10,625 bases of DNA from a bacterium (GTDB lineage: Bacteria; Patescibacteriota; UBA1384; XYA2-FULL-43-10; 1-14-0-10-43-13): assembly GCA_030649445.1 (NCBI GenBank), contig JAUSKR010000049.1, positions 1-10,625 on the forward strand, written 5' to 3'. Under the pieces are notes generated by a model that did not search any database, was not told the origin of the DNA, and saw nothing but the letters and a program-made list of their open reading frames with translations. Each line of letters begins with the position of its first letter. Position 1 is the first letter of the stretch. Made by a program: the position numbers and the translations under genes. This document shows positions 6,531 through 10,625 of this stretch, in pieces.

Positions 6531-6851
6531 TTGTTGCTATCGAGGTGCTATCCAGAAGGGAGAAGAGCCATAAGCGCACCGTACTGCACACTTTATCGGG
6601 TCATTCCGGTAGAGGACAACGAGGTGTTGTTCATCGCAACATCGAACACACTGATGCCTAGCGAGCTGGAGGCTGCTCTCGTCAAGGCCGATGATCTCGG
6701 AATGCAGGTTGTACAGCCTCTGCCAGCAGACGAGCTGAGGGCGCTCAACGTCTTCAGCGGGTACTACCTGCTCAAACCGTCTCGGGCGATCTCGCCCGAC
6801 AGTTTCTGTCAGCAGCTCCAGCAGGCCGTTGTCGTTACACGAGCCCCGTGA
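6531..6851 (+). CDS. Small GC-rich hypothetical protein, foreign-looking; start uncertain
   Basis: I do not recognise this gene with confidence. The frame is open from 6513 to a TGA at 6849-6851. The first usable start is TTG at 6531, giving 106 residues, but there is no ribosome binding site, so the start is doubtful. Over the 83 codons from 6600 I count about 71% G or C at the third position, against about 50% in the first codons of the helicase gene. The protein has only two lysines, unlike its Lys-rich neighbours. Residues 21-80 (LYRVIPVEDNEVLFIATSN...LEAAL...QVVQPLPADELRAL) vaguely resemble the MshEN/GspE N-terminal fold, a weak impression. No membrane segment is evident. It is the only plus-strand gene, sits behind a consensus promoter, ends in a hairpin and is convergent with the helicase gene. 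Transfer or a chimeric assembly could explain it. Confidence 0.6.
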   Translation: MLLSRCYPEGRRAISAPYCTLYRVIPVEDNEVLFIATSNTLMPSELEAALVKADDLGMQVVQPLPADELRALNVFSGYYLLKPSRAISPDSFCQQLQQAVVVTRAP

Positions 6852-6879
6852 CTACCTCCCAGAGGTTGGTCCGGGGCTC
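6841..6879 (+). terminator. Strong hairpin overlapping the stop codon of the 6531 gene
   Basis: GAGCCCCG at 6841-6848 pairs perfectly with CGGGGCTC at 6872-6879, and inside it ACCTC (6854-6858) pairs with GAGGT (6862-6866). The TGA stop (6849-6851) lies immediately inside the outer stem. There is no T-tract after it, so it is either a non-canonical terminator or an RNA-stabilising structure. A second small stem, GCCC at 6881-6884 with GGGC at 6893-6896, follows. Confidence 0.5.
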
Positions 6880-6901
6880 TGCCCGTCTAAATGGGCTAAA
6901 C

Positions 6902-6929
6902 TTTCAACCTTTGACTTTTAACTTTTAAC
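6902..6929. repeat. Four heptads related to TTTTAAC, two exact
   Basis: In register, 6902-6908 TTTCAAC, 6909-6915 CTTTGAC, 6916-6922 TTTTAAC and 6923-6929 TTTTAAC form four copies of the heptad found at 5190-5210. They lie 5 bases beyond the helicase-gene stop, on the same side of the gene as the rmuC copy. Confidence 0.8.
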
Positions 6930-6933
6930 TATT

Positions 6934-9837
6934 TTACGCTTTGCTCTCCGGACAAATGTCGTTGTACGGGCATTGCTTACACTGAAATGAATCCGGCTGA
7001 GCCGTCATATCGTTTTTGCGGATACCAGCGGCAACGTCGAAAATCATTGTCCTCGTCTCCTCAAGCTCTTTCATATTAAAAACTCTCGACCCCGTTAAGC
7101 CAGACTCGATGAAAACCAAAGTCGTCATGGGGATAACTTTGTATTTTTCATACCAGGCCAGAGCATATATCATCATCTGGGTTGAAATTTTGATCCGGTG
7201 GTCGGCATCTTTCTGATCAGTCACATTTGACGTCTTAAAATCCAAAATCTCGGAATTTTCTTTCACACCTGTGATCAGGTCGTAGCGGCCATTGATTTTG
7301 ACTTTGTTCTCGGCAAATTCAAAAGGTGTTTCGACTTCGGTTGGAATGGTCGGGTTTTTTTGGTCATCGGCATAGAATCTATTTAAGGTCTCAATCCCCT
7401 GCCGATGGCGGAGACTTTCGTGGTCGGCGGTGATAAAGCCAACATTTTTAAAGGCGGTGTCGAACTGAACGACCAGTTCTTCAAGAGTTGGGGTTTCACC
7501 TCTTAATTTTTTGGAGAAATAATAATCGAGCGCCGCATGGACAGCCGTGCCATACATTAGATAATGGTTTTCGAGCAATGGGATTTTGACAATATGGGCA
7601 AAATAGAATTTTTTCGGGCAGGTGTAGTAATCATCGATCATCGCCCGGGATAACCTGATAATGTCGGCAGTGAACTTGTTTGGCAGCTTTTTGTGCTTCA
7701 GCACGACCTTCTGAAAGCGCTCAATTTTTTCGCGGTTTGAGAGTTTATGCTTGAGCTTGACCGGGTGAGTTTCGTCGAGAAGCTCAAGAACGAATTGCGA
7801 CAGTTTTTTGGCTCGTTTGCCGCCATAATCCTCGGCTGCAGTCATAAATAAGTAATTCTTGGCACGGGTGGCGGCGACATAAAAGAGCCGGCGCTCTTCC
7901 TGCAAATGAAAGTCACCCTCGGGCAATCTCTCTTTGATCAATTCTGCTGGCAGTGGTAGTGGATCACGGCGGTGACGGCCGGGAAAGCGGTCAGAGACGC
8001 AATTAACGATGAAGACAACTTGATACTCCAGCCCCTTGGCGGCGTGGACAGTCGATATGTTGACGGCATCGATGTCACGGTCAATGTCAGAGGAGATAAT
8101 TTCATCGCCAATTTCCAGAATTAATTCTAAACTATTTAGAAATGCCAGCACTCCCCTCTCATCACTCGAGTGATTGAACTGAGCAATCCGGTCAAAAAAT
8201 TTAGCAATGTTGAAAATCTTAAGTTCATCTTCGACCGAACTGGTTTCGGTTAGCTTTTTCAAATAATTCTTTTCTTTGAGATAAGTATAAAGAACCTCGC
8301 CAGCCGGTTCGTTTTTTTGGCTAGAATATTTGTCAAGGTCAGAAATCAAAGTGCTCAAATTTGTAAAATTAAACTTATTATCTAGGCCAGAAGTATTACG
8401 GAGTAATACTTTTAGCAGTGGTCGGTTTTGACGCTTGGCCAGAGTGTAAAATTCAGCCAGTTCGTCGTGGCTAATATTATAGATCTCTGAAGTAGCAAGC
8501 TGATAAAGAGACAGAGAATCGTCGGTGTAGGCCAGACATTTCAGAAAGGCAACAAGCATTTTTATCTCTGGCTGGGCAAATAAGCTCGAGGCGCCGGTGA
8601 AGATATAGGGAATGCCGGCGACATTTAAAGACTGTAAAAATGGTTCGGCCTGGGAATTGGCCCGGACCAGCAGGACAAAATCGTTGTAATTGTAATGTTC
8701 TTGTTCTTTCAATTCTTTGATTTTTTCGACTACTGTATCAGCTTCACAGGAGAGATTGTCGCAAAAAAGTAATTCAGGAGCGGTACCGTGGCGTTTGGAA
8801 GACAGCCGCTTGTCGATTTTGTTCTGAATCTCCAGCCGGTCGGGATTATTATTTTGTATGAGCTTGTATGAGGCGTCAAGAATCTCCTGAGTCGAGCGGT
8901 AGTTTTCATTTAAGACGATTTGAGTGGCTGAAGGATAAGTTTTTTTGAAGTCCAGTATGTTGGAAATAGAAGCACCCCTAAAACGGTAGATTGATTGGTC
9001 GTCATCGCCAACGACGGTGACGTTTTTATCCCTGGCCGCCAAAAGTTTGACAATTTCGTTCTGGGCATAATTGGTATCCTGAAATTCGTCGACCAGAATA
9101 TATTTATATCTTTTCTGGCATTCGGCCAGAATTTTTTTGTTCTCCTTCATAACTTTATAGGTAAAGAAAAGCTGATCGCCAAAATCAAGATTGCCGGCTT
9201 GAATCATCAGCTCGGAATAGCGCTCATACGCCTTGGCTAGTTCGAGAGTTTTATTCGCTTCTGTTGTCTCATCTTCTTCATCAGCTGTTGATAATTTTGT
9301 CTCGGCAAAGCTGAGATATTCCGCTGGCGTGATCAGCTCGTCTTTCAATCTAGAAAAATGCGACAACAATGCCTGAATGTGTGAGAGCGGATTGGCGATA
9401 GGACGAAAATGATCAAGTTCAAAAGCGTAGATATTTTGGCGCATGAATATTGCTTGTTCGACACCAGTCAGAACTTTGAAATTGGCCGGCAGGCCGAGAT
9501 CGATGGCGTAATTGCGCAGAAGTTGATCGCCAAAGGCGTGAAAAGTTGAGATCGACATGTCAGTGTAGCCATATGGTACCAATTGGTCGACGCGCCCCTC
9601 CATCTCAGCGGCGGCTTTTTCGGTAAAAGTCAGAGCCAAAATTTCTGACGGCTTTGCAATTTTCTTCTCAATTAAATATGCGATCCGTCGGGTAATGACT
9701 GAGGTTTTGCCCGTTCCAGCACCGGCGATGATTAAAAGTGGCCCGCCCCGATGCGTCACCGCTTCCTTCTGTGCCTTATTCAGCCCGGCCAAAATATCAA
9801 TCTTCTCGTCTTCAAATTTTAATGCAGTTTGGTTCAT
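6934..9837 (-). CDS. UvrD-like helicase fused to RecB-family nuclease with Fe-S cysteines
   Basis: This is a single-chain ATP-dependent DNA helicase-nuclease, similar in layout to AdnA/AdnB or AddA-type end-processing enzymes. From the Met at 9837 it is 967 residues. Helicase motifs, in order: Walker A AGAGTGKT 38-45, ALTFTEKAAAEM 68-79, STFHAF 97-102, DEFQD 250-254, QSIYRFRGA 281-289, ENYRST 311-316, HAAKGLEY 598-605, EERRLFYVAATRAK 647-660. The C-terminal PD-(D/E)XK nuclease has His767, Asp853 in GRYD, DFK at 866-868 and Gln887. Cys740 plus Cys953, Cys956 and Cys962 form the four-cysteine Fe-S staple known in AddB and Cas4. All key residues are present. A longer ORF from 9858 exists, but its first codons form the -10 box, so I prefer the second ATG. 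It probably repairs double-strand breaks; the partner, if any, is not in the window. Confidence 0.93.
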   Translation of the reverse strand: MNQTALKFEDEKIDILAGLNKAQKEAVTHRGGPLLIIAGAGTGKTSVITRRIAYLIEKKIAKPSEILALTFTEKAAAEMEGRVDQLVPYGYTDMSISTFHAFGDQLLRNYAIDLGLPANFKVLTGVEQAIFMRQNIYAFELDHFRPIANPLSHIQALLSHFSRLKDELITPAEYLSFAETKLSTADEEDETTEANKTLELAKAYERYSELMIQAGNLDFGDQLFFTYKVMKENKKILAECQKRYKYILVDEFQDTNYAQNEIVKLLAARDKNVTVVGDDDQSIYRFRGASISNILDFKKTYPSATQIVLNENYRSTQEILDASYKLIQNNNPDRLEIQNKIDKRLSSKRHGTAPELLFCDNLSCEADTVVEKIKELKEQEHYNYNDFVLLVRANSQAEPFLQSLNVAGIPYIFTGASSLFAQPEIKMLVAFLKCLAYTDDSLSLYQLATSEIYNISHDELAEFYTLAKRQNRPLLKVLLRNTSGLDNKFNFTNLSTLISDLDKYSSQKNEPAGEVLYTYLKEKNYLKKLTETSSVEDELKIFNIAKFFDRIAQFNHSSDERGVLAFLNSLELILEIGDEIISSDIDRDIDAVNISTVHAAKGLEYQVVFIVNCVSDRFPGRHRRDPLPLPAELIKERLPEGDFHLQEERRLFYVAATRAKNYLFMTAAEDYGGKRAKKLSQFVLELLDETHPVKLKHKLSNREKIERFQKVVLKHKKLPNKFTADIIRLSRAMIDDYYTCPKKFYFAHIVKIPLLENHYLMYGTAVHAALDYYFSKKLRGETPTLEELVVQFDTAFKNVGFITADHESLRHRQGIETLNRFYADDQKNPTIPTEVETPFEFAENKVKINGRYDLITGVKENSEILDFKTSNVTDQKDADHRIKISTQMMIYALAWYEKYKVIPMTTLVFIESGLTGSRVFNMKELEETRTMIFDVAAGIRKNDMTAQPDSFQCKQCPYNDICPESKA

Positions 9838-9846
9838 TGCTGCCCC

Positions 9847-9874
9847 ATTATAACGCAAAAACAGCCGCTTTCAA
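9847..9874 (-). promoter_or_regulatory. Promoter giving a near-leaderless helicase-nuclease mRNA
   Basis: On the minus strand TTGAAA (9869-9874) is followed after 16 bases by an exact TATAAT (9847-9852). A start 6-8 bases after the -10 box would fall at about 9839-9841, only 2-4 bases before the ATG at 9835-9837. No Shine-Dalgarno sequence precedes that ATG, which agrees with a leaderless or almost leaderless message. Confidence 0.6.
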
Positions 9875-9932
9875 ACGGTCATAAAAAGTGAGAGTGAATG
9901 AAATCAATTCTATCATTTAAGAACCAGGCGTA

Positions 9933-10625
9933 CTATTGTTTTGGTTTATTCAAAATATCATCAGTAGCTTTTTCAACTAGCTCGAAAAGGGGCATTGTCG
10001 TGATCTGGAGTTTTGGTTTCGGCAGGTGTTCAAAGATGTGGCCGACTATATCGATCAAGATTTTTGCTATGATCAGAAATACGCCGAACATCACGAATGA
10101 ATAACGTATAAACAAGTCCATGCAGATAAATACCACTATTGAATTTGCGAAAAGTCGAGCTAAACCAATCCAAAAAATTCTGAAACCACTAAAAACGCCG
10201 TATTCTTTGTCAATTACAAAATTTTTCACATATGAGATCCCATGGCTGATATTGAAACTGATAAGAGCCGTCAGAATCTGTGCTCGATTTGCCGCGAGCC
10301 AGGCGTAAATACGACTAAGATCAATGTTTCCGGAAATTTCCCAGCCAGCGCCGTTTCTGACTGTTTTCCAGGTATCATACGCGGCCGTTGAAAGATCAAA
10401 ATACCAAAAGAAGTTTAATAATAGAATAATGAATGCGGGAAGCAAAAAAGCAATCAAGAAAACAAAACTTCTGACGTGGATAAGTCTAACTAAAACCCAG
10501 AAAGTAAAAATCAGCGTCTCAAACCAATAATATATGAGTGAGGCGTTCAGATCCCAGTGCCACAAGTACATGCCGAGCAGAGGGAAAAGATCTGCTATGA
10601 TCAACAATATTAGTGTTTTCGGTAG
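9933..10625 (-). CDS. DUF6498-like multipass membrane protein (5' end cut off)
   Basis: The frame is open to the right edge, so the N-terminus is missing. A TTG at 10605-10607 is in frame, but there is no reason to prefer it over a start outside the window. The visible 230 residues are very hydrophobic, with about five or six membrane segments. The opening part, with an IADLFPLLGMYLWHWDL stretch followed by LIYYWFETLIF, matches my memory of the DUF6498 pattern (a first helix, then YW.E in the second). The region around RAQILTALISFNISHGISY suggests a further conserved hydrophobic loop. The C-terminal 35 residues are soluble and end in KPKQ. The function of the family is unknown. The gene ends at a TAG 58 bases before the helicase promoter. 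No terminator is seen between them. Confidence 0.7.
   Translation of the reverse strand, partial: LPKTLILLIIADLFPLLGMYLWHWDLNASLIYYWFETLIFTFWVLVRLIHVRSFVFLIAFLLPAFIILLLNFFWYFDLSTAAYDTWKTVRNGAGWEISGNIDLSRIYAWLAANRAQILTALISFNISHGISYVKNFVIDKEYGVFSGFRIFWIGLARLFANSIVVFICMDLFIRYSFVMFGVFLIIAKILIDIVGHIFEHLPKPKLQITTMPLFELVEKATDDILNKPKQ

Noticed and set aside
6505..6560. tRNA suggested by TAGCTCAATGGCA, a D-arm-like string
   Set aside because: No GAGC completes a D stem, no acceptor, anticodon or T-arm (GTTCGA) follows, and a T7 run interrupts it.
6490..6880. tmRNA or RNase P RNA, considered because of length, raised GC and a strong promoter
   Set aside because: None of the conserved strings (T-arm and CCA end, or GAGGAAAGTCC and AGAGGATAAATG-type motifs) are present on either strand, and the third-codon-position GC bias points to protein coding.
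5190..6929. CRISPR array from the repeated heptads
   Set aside because: The repeats are only 7 bases, directly tandem and without spacers, and no cas gene is present. The Cas4-like cysteines belong to the helicase-nuclease.
9838..9858. Seven extra N-terminal residues of the helicase (ATG at 9858)
   Set aside because: The codons overlap an exact TATAAT box, so they are probably upstream of the transcript start.

Overview
The window looks like chromosomal DNA of a small-genome bacterium, most likely a Patescibacteria/CPR-type lineage. That placement is an inference from the compact, Lys/Ile-rich proteins, the short separate SecD and SecF, the fused UvrD-RecB helicase-nuclease and the sparse Shine-Dalgarno usage. 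TGA is used as a stop (the 4347 gene and the 6531 gene), so the UGA-glycine code of Gracilibacteria/Absconditabacteria does not apply. Eight of the nine genes are on the minus strand and one small gene is on the plus strand.

Reading in minus-strand transcription order from the right edge: a DUF6498-like membrane protein (cut by the window edge); a large UvrD-type helicase fused to a RecB-type nuclease with a four-cysteine cluster, apparently read from a nearly leaderless mRNA; then a 625-base gap holding a plus-strand GC-rich small gene behind a perfect consensus promoter, back to back with a minus-strand promoter and a palindromic repeat. That minus promoter drives the likely operon rmuC - polysaccharide deacetylase - rluD, closed by a terminator hairpin at 3331-3362. 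Next comes a gene fusing a ribbon-helix-helix DNA-binding domain to a degenerate sugar-nucleotidyltransferase-like domain, with its own extended -10 promoter. The last transcription unit is secD-secF with its own promoter and an 8-base gene overlap. Bases 1-402 are non-coding as far as I can see and carry imperfect inverted repeats.

Most genes are housekeeping: protein export (secDF), ribosome pseudouridylation (rluD), DNA end processing or recombination (helicase-nuclease, rmuC) and envelope remodelling (deacetylase). The two parts that stand out are the RHH-nucleotidyltransferase fusion, which looks like a transcription factor built on a dead metabolic enzyme fold, and the foreign-looking plus-strand gene at 6531-6851 with its strong promoter, T-run and stop-codon hairpin.
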